Of a stretch of DNA of 64,000 bases, positions 25,987-36,099 are shown one piece after another; position 1 is the first letter of the stretch, and each line of letters starts with the position of its first letter. The stretch lies in contig NZ_JAAFKF010000006.1 of the NCBI RefSeq assembly GCF_013299175.1, positions 1 through 64,000 of the forward strand. The letters are read 5' to 3'. Under the pieces are notes generated by a model. The model saw nothing but the letters and a program-made list of their open reading frames with translations, had not been told where the DNA came from and ran no database searches. This DNA comes from Sphaerotilus sp. (GTDB taxonomy: Bacteria > Pseudomonadota > Gammaproteobacteria > Burkholderiales > Burkholderiaceae_C). A program made the position numbers and the translations under genes.

Positions 25987-27720
25987 TCATGCGCCCAGAT
26001 CTCGTGAGGGGTGGCCGCTGCGGCGCAGTGCAGCGCCGGCCAGCACGCCACCAGGGCGCGCAAAGGCCATGCCCACGTCAGAAGGACTCAGACGCCACGC
26101 CTGCGAGGCACTGCCCCGCAGCGCGCGCTGGACCAGTGTCTGGCTGCTCAGGTGGTGCCAGTCTTCCGGCACCCGCTGGCCAGTCGAGACGGCGAGCACC
26201 TTCAGACGGTGGCGGATCACCGCGTCCAGCGCCGGGCCGAGCTTCACCGCCTCGTCGAGCTTGGACAGGATGACGCCCTTGGCCTGGCTGGCCTTGTAGG
26301 CGGTGATCACATCGTCGATCGTCTCGGCCTGCTGCGCGGCATTGACCACAAGCAGCCGCTTGATGCTGCGGTGGGTGAGCATGTCCATCAGATCGCGGGT
26401 GCGGGCATCGCGCTGGGACAGGCCGGCGGTGTCGATGAGCACCATCTTCTTGCCGGACAGCAAGTCGAGCAGATCCTCCATCGCCGCGCGGTCGTGCGCC
26501 GTGTGGACCGGCACGCCCAGGATGCGGCCGTATGCACGCAGTTGCTCGTGGGCACCGACGCGGAAGGCATCCAGCGTGATCAGACCGAGCTGCGACGGGC
26601 CGTGGCGCGTGGCGAAGGCGGTGGCGAGCTTGGCGGTCGAGGTGGTCTTGCCCACACCGGTCGAGCCGATCAGCGCATAGACACCGCCCTCGTCTTCCAG
26701 ATCGGTTTCGTCCTCGCTGGTGAGCAGGTTGCGCTGCAGCAGGTCCGTCACGGCGCCCAGCTCGTCGCCGTCGTCCAGCGACACGCCATCGACCAGCTCG
26801 CGCACCAGCGCCGGCGAGAACCCGGACTCCAGCAGCCGGGTGCTGAGCTGCACCTGGCGGGGGTTCTTCTGCAGCCGGTCGATGAACGCCATCATGGTGA
26901 AGCGTTCCTCGATCAAGCTCTTCAGCGCACGGATCTCGGCCAGCATGTCCGCACTGGCCGATGGCGAAGCGGCGACCTCCATGTCGTCGTCGAAGCGGTC
27001 TTCGGTGTTGGTGGTGCGCGCAGCCGTGGGAAGCGGCCGGTTGTCGGCCGCCGCGGAGCGGGCCGGTGGCGCCGGGCGCGCCGGCACCGAAGGACTCAGC
27101 AAGAACGGGCGGATCGAGGCTTCATCCGTCGTGAAGGTGGCGTGCGGCTCTGCGCGTGTCCCGTCTGGCGGGGGGAGCGGCCAGTCCGATTCGCCCGCAT
27201 CGACGGCCGACGCTGGCCGGCCCATCAACGGCTCGCGCCGGGGATCACCACGCAGTTCGTTGCGTGCAGCCGCCCGCGGTTCGGCCGCTGTGCTGCGGAC
27301 ATCAGGCTCCGGTGTGACAGCGCCATCGCGTCCGCTCAGCTCGGCCTTGCGCTTCTTGAGCATCCGCTCGCGGACGTAGTCCTGGAACGACAGCGTGCTC
27401 ATGGCCAGCGTGCCCACGTCATCCTGCACAGGCGTCGCAGCCGCTTCGGCCGGGGCCGTGGCTGCGGACGGTTTTGCCGCTGCGGGTGCTGCCGGCGGGG
27501 TCGCCAGCGAGCGTGGTGCCGGGGGGGGTAGCGGCGGAGCGGCGTCGGTGACCGACTCGTGCCGCTCCAGCGCCTCGATGCTCTCGGATGGCATGGCCAC
27601 GACCTCGACCCCGTCGCTGCTCGGCTTGGTCGAGAGGATCACCGCGTTGTCGCCGAAGGTCTGACGCACTTTCTGCATCGCTTCGCGCGAGTTGCGCCCG
27701 AAAAAGCGCTTCACATTCAT
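25987..27720 (-). CDS. flhF: Flagellar biosynthesis GTPase FlhF
   Basis: This 577-residue protein is an SRP-type GTPase that sets flagellar placement, usually at the pole. The N-terminal segment MNVKRFFGRNSREAMQKVR is typical. A long low-complexity Ala/Pro/Arg-rich linker (about 70-240) separates it from the NG domain. The P-loop GSTGVGKTTSTAKLA lies near 350, with LITLDAFRVGAHEQLRAYG, VLIDTAGLSQRD and SKLDEAVKLG after it. The linker is longer than in most homologues. It overlaps flhA by 4 bases, so translation is coupled. Confidence 0.94.
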   Translation of the reverse strand: MNVKRFFGRNSREAMQKVRQTFGDNAVILSTKPSSDGVEVVAMPSESIEALERHESVTDAAPPLPPPAPRSLATPPAAPAAAKPSAATAPAEAAATPVQDDVGTLAMSTLSFQDYVRERMLKKRKAELSGRDGAVTPEPDVRSTAAEPRAAARNELRGDPRREPLMGRPASAVDAGESDWPLPPPDGTRAEPHATFTTDEASIRPFLLSPSVPARPAPPARSAAADNRPLPTAARTTNTEDRFDDDMEVAASPSASADMLAEIRALKSLIEERFTMMAFIDRLQKNPRQVQLSTRLLESGFSPALVRELVDGVSLDDGDELGAVTDLLQRNLLTSEDETDLEDEGGVYALIGSTGVGKTTSTAKLATAFATRHGPSQLGLITLDAFRVGAHEQLRAYGRILGVPVHTAHDRAAMEDLLDLLSGKKMVLIDTAGLSQRDARTRDLMDMLTHRSIKRLLVVNAAQQAETIDDVITAYKASQAKGVILSKLDEAVKLGPALDAVIRHRLKVLAVSTGQRVPEDWHHLSSQTLVQRALRGSASQAWRLSPSDVGMAFARPGGVLAGAALRRSGHPSRDLGA

Positions 27721-29828
27721 GGCTGTGCTCCGATGATCGAACCGATGCGGATCGAGTGGGTGTCAGGTATTTCGCTGTGGGCCAGCACCTTCAGGCGCGG
27801 CGCAGCGCGGCGCAGCAGGCGGGACAAGGACGGCCGCAACGTGTCCGGCACCAGCAGGCACGCCGCCTGGCCCAGATCTTCCTGGCGGCGTGCCGCGTCG
27901 AAGGCACTGCGGCTGAGCTGGTCCGCCACGCTCGGATCGAGCACCGGGCCGTTCACCGCGGTCAGCGCCTGCGTCAGCAGCCGCTCCAGATCCGGCTCCA
28001 GTGCGATCACGTCCAGCTCGCGCTGCGTGCCGTAAATCTGCTGCACGATCGCAGGCGCCAGGGCCACCCGCAGCCGCCGCGCCAGCTCGACCGGATCGTT
28101 CACGCCCGCCGCCGATTGCTCGGCCAGCGATTCGACGATGGAGCGCATGTCGCGGATGTGGACGCCCTCTTCCAGCAAGGACTGGAGAATTTTCTGCAGA
28201 GGGACGATGCCGATCATCTTGGGGATCACGTCTTCGATCAGTTTGGGCGCCAGCTTGGTCACATGCTCGACCAGCGCCTGGGTCTCGGTGCGGCCCAGCA
28301 AACGGGCCGCGTGTTGTTGCATCAAGTGTGAAAGATGGGTCGCCACGACAGTCGAGGAATCAACAACGGTGTACCCAGCCATTTGGGCAGTTTCTCGCTG
28401 GCGCTCATCGACCCACACCGCCGGCAGTCCGAAGGCCGGATCGGTGGTCGTCTGGCCCTGCAATGCGAGCTGTGCATTGCCCGGATTGATGGCCAGGAAC
28501 ATGCCCGGATACGCCTCGCCCTCGCCCATGACCGCGCCGCGCAGCGTCAACCGGTACATGCTGGGCTTCAGCTCCAGATTGTCCCGGATGTGAACAGAAG
28601 GCGGCAAGAAGCCGACCTCTTGCGCGAATTTCTTGCGCACGCCCTTGATCCGGTTGAGCAGGTCGCCGCCACGCTCCTTGTCCACCAGCGCGATCAGGCG
28701 GTAGCCGACCTCCATGCCCAGGGTGTCCACGGGCTGCAGGTCGTCCCAGCTCGCCTCGTCGCCGTGGGCCTTGGTGCTGGGCGCATCCGCCGCCGCCAGG
28801 CTGGCCGCCTCGGCCGCCGCCAGCAAGGCACCGCGGCCGCGCATCGTGTACGCCAGATAACCCAGCCCCGCCGCCACCGACAGGAACACCAGGTGCGGCA
28901 TCCCCGGCACCAGCCCGAGCATCCCGATGACCCCGGCGACCATGCCCACCGCCTGCGGCGTGCGGAACATCTGGCCGATGATCTGCGTGCCCACGTCCTG
29001 TTCCTTGCCGACCCGCGAGACCACCATCGCCGCCGCCACCGAGATCAGCAGGCTCGGAATCTGCGCCACCAGCGCGTCTCCCACCGCCAGCAGGACGTAG
29101 GTGCTGGCGGCCGCAGAGGCGGTCAGGTCGTGCTGCGCCACGCCGATGACGAAGCCGCCGAGGATGTTGATGACCAGGATCAGGATGCCGGCGATGGCGT
29201 CGCCGCGCACGAACTTGGACGCGCCGTCCATCGAGCCGAAGAACTCCGCCTCGTTGCCGACCTCGATGCGGCGGCGCTTGGCTTCCTTCTCGTCGATCAG
29301 GCCGGCGTTCAGGTCGGCGTCGATGGCCATCTGCTTGCCGGGCATGGCGTCCAGGGTGAAGCGCGCCCCGACTTCCGCGATCCGCTCCGCACCCTTGGTG
29401 ACCACAACGAAGTTGATCACCACCAGGATCGCGAACACGATGAAGCCAACCGCGAAGTTGCCGCCGATCAGGAAGTGGCCGAAGGACTCGATCACCGCAC
29501 CTGCCGCGCCCGGCCCGGTGTGGCCTTCGAGCAGCACGACCCGGCTCGACGCCACGTTCAGCGACAGCCGCATCAGCGTCGTCAGCAGCAGCACCGACGG
29601 AAACGCCGCGAAGTCCAGCGGCCGCACCATGTAGGACGCCACCACCATCACCATCAACGCTGCGGCGATGTTGAAGGTGAACAGCAGGTCCAGCAGGATG
29701 GTGGGCAGCGGCAGCACCATCATGGCCAGCACCATGAGGATCATGACCGGCGCGGCCATGCCTTGCAGCCAGGCGGTGTTGGTGCCAAACAGGCGCTGCA
29801 GGGTCAGGGTCAGGGTCTGGGCGTTCAT
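27717..29828 (-). CDS. flhA: Flagellar type III export apparatus protein FlhA
   Basis: This 703-residue inner-membrane protein forms the nonameric ring of the flagellar export gate. About eight membrane helices occupy the first 330 residues. The conserved FHIPEP-type segment is present as FVVVTKGAERIAEVGARFTLDAMPGKQMAIDADL. The cytoplasmic domain, which binds chaperone-substrate complexes, fills residues 350-703. It overlaps flhB upstream and flhF downstream by 4 bases each. Confidence 0.96.
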   Translation of the reverse strand: MNAQTLTLTLQRLFGTNTAWLQGMAAPVMILMVLAMMVLPLPTILLDLLFTFNIAAALMVMVVASYMVRPLDFAAFPSVLLLTTLMRLSLNVASSRVVLLEGHTGPGAAGAVIESFGHFLIGGNFAVGFIVFAILVVINFVVVTKGAERIAEVGARFTLDAMPGKQMAIDADLNAGLIDEKEAKRRRIEVGNEAEFFGSMDGASKFVRGDAIAGILILVINILGGFVIGVAQHDLTASAAASTYVLLAVGDALVAQIPSLLISVAAAMVVSRVGKEQDVGTQIIGQMFRTPQAVGMVAGVIGMLGLVPGMPHLVFLSVAAGLGYLAYTMRGRGALLAAAEAASLAAADAPSTKAHGDEASWDDLQPVDTLGMEVGYRLIALVDKERGGDLLNRIKGVRKKFAQEVGFLPPSVHIRDNLELKPSMYRLTLRGAVMGEGEAYPGMFLAINPGNAQLALQGQTTTDPAFGLPAVWVDERQRETAQMAGYTVVDSSTVVATHLSHLMQQHAARLLGRTETQALVEHVTKLAPKLIEDVIPKMIGIVPLQKILQSLLEEGVHIRDMRSIVESLAEQSAAGVNDPVELARRLRVALAPAIVQQIYGTQRELDVIALEPDLERLLTQALTAVNGPVLDPSVADQLSRSAFDAARRQEDLGQAACLLVPDTLRPSLSRLLRRAAPRLKVLAHSEIPDTHSIRIGSIIGAQP

Positions 29829-31006
29829 GGCGTGGGGGCGCTGCCGGTGCGGGCGGCGTGCCGGTTGTGGCGGGGATCGGCCGGATCAAGCTCCGGCGGC
29901 ACGGCAATCGGATCGAGGGCATCGGGATACGGCGCCCGCCCCGCCACCGCCTCGCGCAGGCGGAACACATGCGCCAGCACCTGCGCCACGGCGCTGTAGA
30001 GCGCCACGGGAATCTCGCGGTCCAGCTCGGTCGTGGCGTAGAGCGCGCGGGCCAGCGGTGGCGCTTCCAGCACCGGCACGCGCGACGCCGTGGCCAGATC
30101 ACGGATCCTCATCGCCACCTGGTCCGTCCCCTTGGCCACGACCTTGGGGGCGCCTCCGCTGTCCTCGCTGTACTGGATCGCCACGGCATAGTGGCTCGGG
30201 TTCATCACGACCAGATCGGCCTTGGGAACCGCTGCCATCATCCGGCGGCGGGAGGCTTCACGCATCCGCTGGCGCAGGCGTCCCTTGATCTCTGGATTGC
30301 CGTCCTGCTGCTTGTGCTCTTCCTTGATGTCCTGGTGGCTCATCTTGAGCTTGGAGGCGTGCAGGAACCGCTGCAGCGGCAGGTCGATCACCGCGAACAG
30401 CGCCAGCACCAGCACCAGCAGCCACAGCCCCGACAGGATCTGGCTGCCCGCCTCGGTGAACGCCGCCGTCAGATCGACCGACTGGCTGCGCACGAAATCC
30501 CCCTGGTGCGCCCACAGCCACAGCGCCCCCACCACGCCCAGCAGCAGCGCCAGCACGCTGGACTTGAGCGTTTCGCTCAGGTTGTCCTTCGACAGCAGGT
30601 TGACCAGGCCGCTGAGCGGGTTGAGCTTGCCGAAGTTCGGGGCCAGCACCGACAGCGTGAACACCCAGCCCCCCGACACCAGCGCCGACACCACCGCCAC
30701 GGCACAGACCACGCCGCCCAGGAACAGGCTGAGCAGCAGCAGGTCCGGCACCACCGACGCCAGCCGCTCGGCCATGAAGGCGGGGCTGGCCACCGTCACG
30801 GCGTCAAAGCGCAGGGCTGCAGCAAGCAGATCACGCAGCCGCTGCGTCACCGAGGGCGCCACAGCACCGATCACGCCCAGCGAGGCCGCCACCACCGCGC
30901 AATGCGCCAGATCCCGCGAGCGCACCACCTGGCCCTCGGCACGCGCCTTTTCCAGGCGCTGCGCGGTGGCGGGAAGTTGCTTGTCTTGGGAGCTGTCGCC
31001 GGACAT
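29825..31006 (-). CDS. flhB: Flagellar type III export protein FlhB
   Basis: This 393-residue protein is the substrate-specificity switch of flagellar export. Four membrane helices (about 30-210) are followed by the cytoplasmic domain with the self-cleaving NPTH-type site, here NPSHYAVAIQY (about 270). The Ser in place of Thr in this motif is a variant of NPTH; the Asn-Pro bond essential for cleavage is kept. The start MSGDSSQDKQLPATAQRLEKARAEGQVVRSRDL fits the family, although no Shine-Dalgarno sequence is visible. It is the first gene of flhB-flhA-flhF-fliA. Confidence 0.95.
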   Translation of the reverse strand: MSGDSSQDKQLPATAQRLEKARAEGQVVRSRDLAHCAVVAASLGVIGAVAPSVTQRLRDLLAAALRFDAVTVASPAFMAERLASVVPDLLLLSLFLGGVVCAVAVVSALVSGGWVFTLSVLAPNFGKLNPLSGLVNLLSKDNLSETLKSSVLALLLGVVGALWLWAHQGDFVRSQSVDLTAAFTEAGSQILSGLWLLVLVLALFAVIDLPLQRFLHASKLKMSHQDIKEEHKQQDGNPEIKGRLRQRMREASRRRMMAAVPKADLVVMNPSHYAVAIQYSEDSGGAPKVVAKGTDQVAMRIRDLATASRVPVLEAPPLARALYATTELDREIPVALYSAVAQVLAHVFRLREAVAGRAPYPDALDPIAVPPELDPADPRHNRHAARTGSAPTP

Positions 31007-31145
31007 GAAAAAAGTATCAGAGTACGAAGCCGTGGTGTCGCCGCCATTCTTCCGGTCGCCCCCTCAAACTGGAGACCAATAAGCACGCTCTTTCGCGGCG
31101 TATTCCCGCCCGGCCTCACTCACGCACAAGCGCACGGCCGCCAGA

Positions 31146-31171
31146 CAACAAAAAGGCGGCCATCGGCCGCC
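31146..31171 (-). terminator. Rho-independent terminator after the binding-protein gene
   Basis: On the minus strand GGCGGCC-GAT-GGCCGCC (31171-31155) is followed by TTTTTGTTG. It ends transcription of the substrate-binding protein gene about 40 bases after its stop codon. Confidence 0.85.
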
Positions 31172-31209
31172 TTGATCGCACGCAAACCCCGCTTCAGTGC
31201 ATCCGCACG

Positions 31210-32811
31210 TCAGCGCGGCGCCACCGTCACCCACTGCCACTCCAGCCAGTTGTCGGCGCGGTGGACCACCGTGACGTTCTGGCGCGCCGCCCAGGGCACG
31301 AACTGCCGGTGCAGCGGAATGTGGTGGACCTGCGCGTTGTGCTCGACGAAAACCTGCTTGATGAGGCCCTGGCGCTTGGTCACGTCGGCTTCCTTGCTGG
31401 AGGCCGCCGCCAGTGCGTCGAGCTTGTCGTTCTTCACGTTGCCGAAGTTCCAGTCGCCCACGCCCTTGTCGGCGCGGCTGCGGTAGATCGGGGTGAAGGT
31501 GGTTTCCGGGTCGGTGATCGAGCCACCCCAGCCGAGCAGGTAGAGGCTGGTGTCGAGCTTCTGCAGCTTGGGGAAATACACCGCGCGCGGCATCGCGTTG
31601 ACCCGCACCTTGACCTTGAGCTGCGCCCACATGCCCGCCAGCGCGACGCAGAGTTCCTCGTCGTTGACGTAGCGGTTGTTCGGGCAGTCCATGCCGACTT
31701 CAAACCCGTCGGCGTAGCCCGCCTCCGCCATCCCCTTGCGGGCGGCGACCAGATCGAACGGCAGGCGCCGCTCGATCTCCGGATCGTTCAGGCTGCCCAG
31801 CGGACTCGGCACCACCGCCCCGGTCGGGATCGCCTGCCCGTTCATCAGCTTGGTCTTGATCGCCTCGATGTCGATCGCCTGGTAGAGCGCGCGGCGCACC
31901 CGCACGTCCTTGAACGGGTTGGTGTCGCCCGGCACCTGGCCATAGAGCAGCTTGTCGCGGGACTGGTCCATGCCGATGAAGAGCACGCGGTTCTCCACGC
32001 CCTCGACCACCTTGATGCCCGCGGTGCTCTTCAGGCGCGCCACGTCGCGCGGCGCCGGATCAAGCACGAAGTCCACCTCGCCCGAGACCAGCGCGGCCAG
32101 CCGGGTCGCGTCGCTCTTGATCGGGGTGTAGACGACCTCCTGCAGGTTGCCCTCGAACTTGCCCCACCACGCCGGGTTGCGCTTGTAGGCGGTCTTGATG
32201 TCGGGCTGGCGGCTGACGAGGATGAACGGGCCGGTGCCATTGGCGTTCATCGCGGCGAAGCTCTCCTCCTTGTTCTTGAAGTCCTGCGGCTTGGTGACCC
32301 GGTTCTTCTCGGACCACGACTTGCTCATGATGAACAGCGTGTTCATGTGCTGCAGGAAGACCGGGTTCGGCTCGGTCATGCGGAACTCGACCGTCAGCGC
32401 GTCGATCTTCTTCGGCTCGCCCACCTGATTCGCGTAGGCGATGAGGTTGGAGCTGGGCTCGCGGGCACGCAGGATGGAGAAGACCACATCGTCGGCGGTG
32501 AAGGGCGAGCCGTCGTGGAACTTCACGTTCGGCCGCAGCTTGAAGCGCCACGTCAGCGGGCCGGTCTGCTGCCACTCGGTGGCGAGCTGCGGGACGATGC
32601 CGAGCTGCTTGTCGCGGCCGACCAGCGTCTCGTAGACCTGGGCGTTCATCTGGTTGGTCAGCGACTCGTTCTGCGCGTGCGGGTCCATGGTCTGCGGATC
32701 GCCCTGGGTGGCCCAGCGCAGCGTCTGGGCCGCGGCGGGCAGGCTGAGCGCCGCGGCGAGCACCGCGGTGGCGATGGCGGCGGTGGACAAGAGCGGGCGG
32801 TGGTGGGGCAT
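31210..32811 (-). CDS. Periplasmic ABC-transporter solute-binding protein (family 5)
   Basis: This 533-residue protein has a signal peptide ([18 protein letters not shown]) and the fold of family 5 extracellular binding proteins, which bind oligopeptides, dipeptides, nickel or related solutes. Typical segments are [23 protein letters not shown] (in part), [38 protein letters not shown] and the late [14 protein letters not shown]. The frame stays open far upstream because it is antisense to the P-type ATPase gene; ATG 32811 with its signal peptide is the real start. No permease or ATPase genes adjoin, so it works with a transporter encoded elsewhere. The ligand is unknown. Confidence 0.9.
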   Translation of the reverse strand: MPHHRPLLSTAAIATAVLAAALSLPAAAQTLRWATQGDPQTMDPHAQNESLTNQMNAQVYETLVGRDKQLGIVPQLATEWQQTGPLTWRFKLRPNVKFHDGSPFTADDVVFSILRAREPSSNLIAYANQVGEPKKIDALTVEFRMTEPNPVFLQHMNTLFIMSKSWSEKNRVTKPQDFKNKEESFAAMNANGTGPFILVSRQPDIKTAYKRNPAWWGKFEGNLQEVVYTPIKSDATRLAALVSGEVDFVLDPAPRDVARLKSTAGIKVVEGVENRVLFIGMDQSRDKLLYGQVPGDTNPFKDVRVRRALYQAIDIEAIKTKLMNGQAIPTGAVVPSPLGSLNDPEIERRLPFDLVAARKGMAEAGYADGFEVGMDCPNNRYVNDEELCVALAGMWAQLKVKVRVNAMPRAVYFPKLQKLDTSLYLLGWGGSITDPETTFTPIYRSRADKGVGDWNFGNVKNDKLDALAAASSKEADVTKRQGLIKQVFVEHNAQVHHIPLHRQFVPWAARQNVTVVHRADNWLEWQWVTVAPR

Positions 32812-32893
32812 GGAAGCGGCTCCGGCAGACAACGATGGCGCAGTGTAGGCGGATCGCCCGTGCATTGTGCTCACCCGCCTGGTGCCTGCCGAC

Positions 32894-32907
32894 TTGACCC
32901 GCATCAA
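32894..32907. promoter_or_regulatory. FNR/ANR-like box before the P1B ATPase gene
   Basis: TTGACCCGCATCAA matches the FNR/ANR consensus TTGAT-N4-ATCAA at nine of ten fixed positions. Its centre is about 41 bases upstream of the ATPase start codon. If it acts as a class II activator site, transcription would begin at or near the ATG, which would fit the lack of a Shine-Dalgarno sequence. Confidence 0.5.
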
Positions 32908-32940
32908 GCCCGACCCCTCGAAACCGGGCACAGTTCCTCC

Positions 32941-35190
32941 ATGGACACCACCGCACCTCTGGACGCCGTCGCCGCCCTGACCGAATGGACCCTGCCGATC
33001 GACGGCATGACCTGCGCCTCGTGCGTGCTGCGGGTCGAGAAGGCGCTGAAGAAAGTACCGGGCGTGGTCGAAGCCGAGGTCAACCTTGCCATCGAGCAGG
33101 CCCACGTCGTCGCCCGCGCCGACACCGCCACCCGTGCAGCCCTGCAAGCGGCCGTGCAGCGCACCGGGTTCAGCGTGCCCGACGAGGTGGTGGCCGGTGC
33201 GGCGCCGGTCGTGGCGGTCGAACCGTGGTGGAACGAAGGCCGGCGGGTGGCGGTCGCGGGGCTGCTGTCGGCGCCGCTGGTGCTGCCGATGCTGGCGGGG
33301 GTGTTCGGCCAGCACGGGATGCTGCCCGGCTGGCTGCAGTGGGCCTTGGCGACACCCGTGCAGTTCTGGCTCGGGGCACGCTTCTACCGGGCGGGGTGGG
33401 CCGCGCTGCGCAGTGGCAGCGGGAACATGGACCTGCTGGTCGCGCTGGGCACGAGCGCGGCGTATGCGCTGTCGGTGTGGCTGCTGCTGACGGACCACTC
33501 CGGGATGCCGCACCTGTACTTCGAGAGTGCCGCGGTGGTCGTCACGCTGGTGATGCTGGGCAAGTGGCTGGAGTCGCGCGCCCGGCACCACACGGTGGAC
33601 GCCATCCGGGCGCTGCAGGCCCTGACCCCCGCCTTCGCCCATGTCATCGGCCCGGACGGCACCGAAGCGGATCGCCCACTGGCGCGGCTGCGGGTTGGCG
33701 ACCGGGTGGTGGTGCGGCCGGGGGAGCGCGTGCCGGTGGATGGCGAGGTGCTCGACGGCAGCAGCCATCTGGACGAATCGCTGCTGACCGGCGAGAGCCT
33801 GCCAGTGGCGCGTGAACCGGGCCAGCGCGTGACGGGCGGCGCGGTCAATGGCGAGGGCCGGCTGGTGGTCCGCACACTGGCCATCGGCGCCGAGACCACG
33901 CTGGCGCGCATCGTGCGGCTGGTGGAGTCGGCACAGGCCAAAAAGGCGCCCATCCAGCGGCTGGTCGATCAGATCAGCGCGGTGTTCGTGCCCGTGGTGG
34001 TGGTGATCGCGGTCATCACGCTGCTCGGCTGGGGGCTGACGATGGGCGACTGGACGGTGGCGGTGCTGCGGGCGGTGGCCGTGCTGGTGATCGCCTGCCC
34101 CTGCGCGCTGGGGCTGGCGACACCGGCGGCGATCATGGTCGGCACCGGTACAGCCGCTCGCCACGGCATCCTCATCAAGGACGCACAGGCACTCGAACTC
34201 GCCCACGCCGTGCGGATCGTCGCCTTCGACAAGACCGGCACGCTCACGGCCGGCAAGCCCGCGCTGGTCGGCCATGTCGCCGCGCCGGGTCAGACCGCAG
34301 ACACGGTGCTGGACTGGGCCGCGGCGCTGCAGGTGGGCAGCGAGCATCCGCTGGCGCGCGCCGTCGTCACGGCCGCTGCAGCCACCGGCCAGACGCTCCC
34401 CACGGCAAACGGGATGCAGGCGCAGGCGGGCCGCGGCGTGGTGGGTGTCGTGCAAGGCCGTGCGCTGCGGCTGGGCAGCCGGCGCTGGATGGAGGAGCTG
34501 GGCGTGCCGGTGGCGCCGCTGCAGGCCACCGCGGACGGCTGGCAGTCGCAGGGACAGACGCTGGCGTGGCTGGCCGAAGTGCCAACCGAGAACACGCCAG
34601 GGACACCGCAGTTGCTCGGCTTGCTGGCCTTCGGCGACACGCTCAAGCCCGGCGCACGCGAGGCGATCACGCAGTTGCACGCGCTGGGCATCCGTACCCT
34701 GCTGGTCAGCGGCGACAACCGCGACGCCGCGAACGCCGTGGGCCGGGCGCTGGGCATCGACGAGGTGCGGGCGGAGGTGTTGCCGGGCGACAAGGCGGGG
34801 GTGATCGCGACGCTGCGGGCCGATGGCACCCGCGTGGCCATGGTCGGCGACGGGTTGAACGACGCACCGGCGCTGGCTGCGGCCGATGTCGGGATGGCCA
34901 TCACGCACAGCGATGGCACCGGCACCGATGTCGCCATGCACGCCGCCGGCATCACGCTGATGCGGGGCGACCCGCGCGCCGTGGCCGAAGCGATCGACAT
35001 TTCACGCCGCACCACGGCCAAGATCCGCCAGAATCTGTTCTGGGCGTTTGCCTACAACGTGGTGGGGATCCCGCTGGCGGCGTTCGGGCTGCTCAGTCCG
35101 GTGGTGGCCGGTGCCGCCATGGCCGCCAGCAGCGTCAGCGTGGTCAGCAACGCCTTGCTGCTGGCACGGTGGTCGCCGCGCGGGCGGTGA
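32941..35190 (+). CDS. Heavy-metal (copper-type) P1B ATPase
   Basis: This 749-residue protein pumps monovalent copper-type ions across the inner membrane. One N-terminal metal-binding domain has GMTCASC (22-28). The membrane metal site CPC is in [12 protein letters not shown] (about 386-388) and the phosphorylated aspartate in DKTGTLT (D430). The HP motif is in SEHPLARAV, and the hinge motif [10 protein letters not shown] follows. CPC with one GMTCASC domain indicates Cu(I) or Ag(I). It could be a CopA detoxifier or a CcoI/FixI-type supplier for cbb3 oxidase; an FNR-like box upstream leans towards the latter or towards low-oxygen control. The start has no clear Shine-Dalgarno sequence. Confidence 0.9.
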   Translation: MDTTAPLDAVAALTEWTLPIDGMTCASCVLRVEKALKKVPGVVEAEVNLAIEQAHVVARADTATRAALQAAVQRTGFSVPDEVVAGAAPVVAVEPWWNEGRRVAVAGLLSAPLVLPMLAGVFGQHGMLPGWLQWALATPVQFWLGARFYRAGWAALRSGSGNMDLLVALGTSAAYALSVWLLLTDHSGMPHLYFESAAVVVTLVMLGKWLESRARHHTVDAIRALQALTPAFAHVIGPDGTEADRPLARLRVGDRVVVRPGERVPVDGEVLDGSSHLDESLLTGESLPVAREPGQRVTGGAVNGEGRLVVRTLAIGAETTLARIVRLVESAQAKKAPIQRLVDQISAVFVPVVVVIAVITLLGWGLTMGDWTVAVLRAVAVLVIACPCALGLATPAAIMVGTGTAARHGILIKDAQALELAHAVRIVAFDKTGTLTAGKPALVGHVAAPGQTADTVLDWAAALQVGSEHPLARAVVTAAAATGQTLPTANGMQAQAGRGVVGVVQGRALRLGSRRWMEELGVPVAPLQATADGWQSQGQTLAWLAEVPTENTPGTPQLLGLLAFGDTLKPGAREAITQLHALGIRTLLVSGDNRDAANAVGRALGIDEVRAEVLPGDKAGVIATLRADGTRVAMVGDGLNDAPALAAADVGMAITHSDGTGTDVAMHAAGITLMRGDPRAVAEAIDISRRTTAKIRQNLFWAFAYNVVGIPLAAFGLLSPVVAGAAMAASSVSVVSNALLLARWSPRGR

Positions 35191-35214
35191 ACCACCGGGT
35201 CAGACCGGGAACGC

Positions 35215-35877
35215 TCAGCGGAACTTGGCGTTCGGGACGACCTGCAGGTCGCTCGGCAGCGAGCCGATGTAGTCGGCCAGCGACTTCAGTTCGGCATTGG
35301 TGAACGGCTTGGCCATGCCGCCCATGATCGCGTTGCCGCGGCCGACGTTGGGGTTGTTCTCGGTCTTGTAGGACTTGAGCGCCACGTACAGGTAGTCGGC
35401 GTGCTGGCCGGCCAGCTTGGGGTAGCTGGCATCGATCGGCTTGTTCAGGCCCTCGCCGTGGCAGGACGCGCAGTTGCCCTTCTTGAGCAGCTCGGCCACG
35501 GCCGCACTCGGCGCAGGCGCAGCAGCGGCAGCGGTCGGCCGCTGGTGGCTGGCGTAGAAGGCGGCCACGTCGGCGATGTCCTGGTCCGACAGCGAGCCGG
35601 CAATGCCGCGCATCGTCGGGTGCTTGCGCTCGCCCTTCTTGTAGGCGGTCAGCGCCGAGGCGATGTACTTGGCACCCTGGCCCGAGATCATGGGCACCTG
35701 GTGGATTTCGGGGAAGCTGGCGCGGTAGCCCGGAATGCCGTGGCAGCCGATGCACATCGCGGCCTTCTTCTGGCCGTTGGCTGCGTCTCCGGCCGGGTTG
35801 TCCTGAGCACGCACGCAAGACACACCGGCGGCAAGTGCGAGTGCGAGGGCGGCCGTGGCAATGGTCTGTTTGCTCAT
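35215..35877 (-). CDS. Dihaem c-type cytochrome (cytochrome c4-like)
   Basis: This 220-residue protein has a signal peptide (ATAALALALAAGVSCVRAQ) and two cytochrome c domains. Haem sites are CIGCH (about 42-46) and CASCH (about 136-140). The distal methionines are plausible in HPTMRGIAG and NAIMGGMAKPF. Each domain has the class I pattern found in cytochrome c4, which carries electrons from the bc1 complex to terminal oxidases in the periplasm. It is convergent with the P1B ATPase and has a good -10 box upstream. Confidence 0.9.
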   Translation of the reverse strand: MSKQTIATAALALALAAGVSCVRAQDNPAGDAANGQKKAAMCIGCHGIPGYRASFPEIHQVPMISGQGAKYIASALTAYKKGERKHPTMRGIAGSLSDQDIADVAAFYASHQRPTAAAAAPAPSAAVAELLKKGNCASCHGEGLNKPIDASYPKLAGQHADYLYVALKSYKTENNPNVGRGNAIMGGMAKPFTNAELKSLADYIGSLPSDLQVVPNAKFR

Positions 35878-35916
35878 AGAGTGGTGTTAGATGACGATCA
35901 AGCAAAAACGCCGCGA

Positions 35917-35922
35917 ATTATA
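35917..35922 (-). promoter_or_regulatory. -10 box of the cytochrome gene
   Basis: On the minus strand a perfect TATAAT lies 40 bases before the cytochrome ATG. At 17 bases upstream only a weak -35 (CTGGAA) is found, so an activator may help. Confidence 0.4.
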
Positions 35923-35946
35923 GATACGCGTCCCTGACTTCCAGCC

Positions 35947-35969
35947 GGTTTTCAGGACGGCAGAAAACC
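35947..35969. repeat. Inverted repeat in the cytochrome/oxyR spacer
   Basis: GGTTTTC (35947-35953) and GAAAACC (35963-35969) are inverted copies with 9 bases between. It lies just upstream of the cytochrome promoter and may be a regulator site; no stronger claim is possible. Confidence 0.3.
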
Positions 35970-36099
35970 AGCCGATGCCCTGACACCACATTTCCAGCCC
36001 CCTGCCGGCACGGCACGGCCGACGCAGTGCCATGACACCGTCTCCCGTTTTGAGCACAATCCCGGCGTGCGGTGCCATTGCCGCGAGCCGGGACCAGCC

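Noticed and set aside
31261-32940. Long in-frame upstream extension of the P1B ATPase frame
   Set aside because: It is antisense to the binding-protein gene, which has a signal peptide and family motifs. The ATPase starts naturally with its metal-binding domain at 32941.
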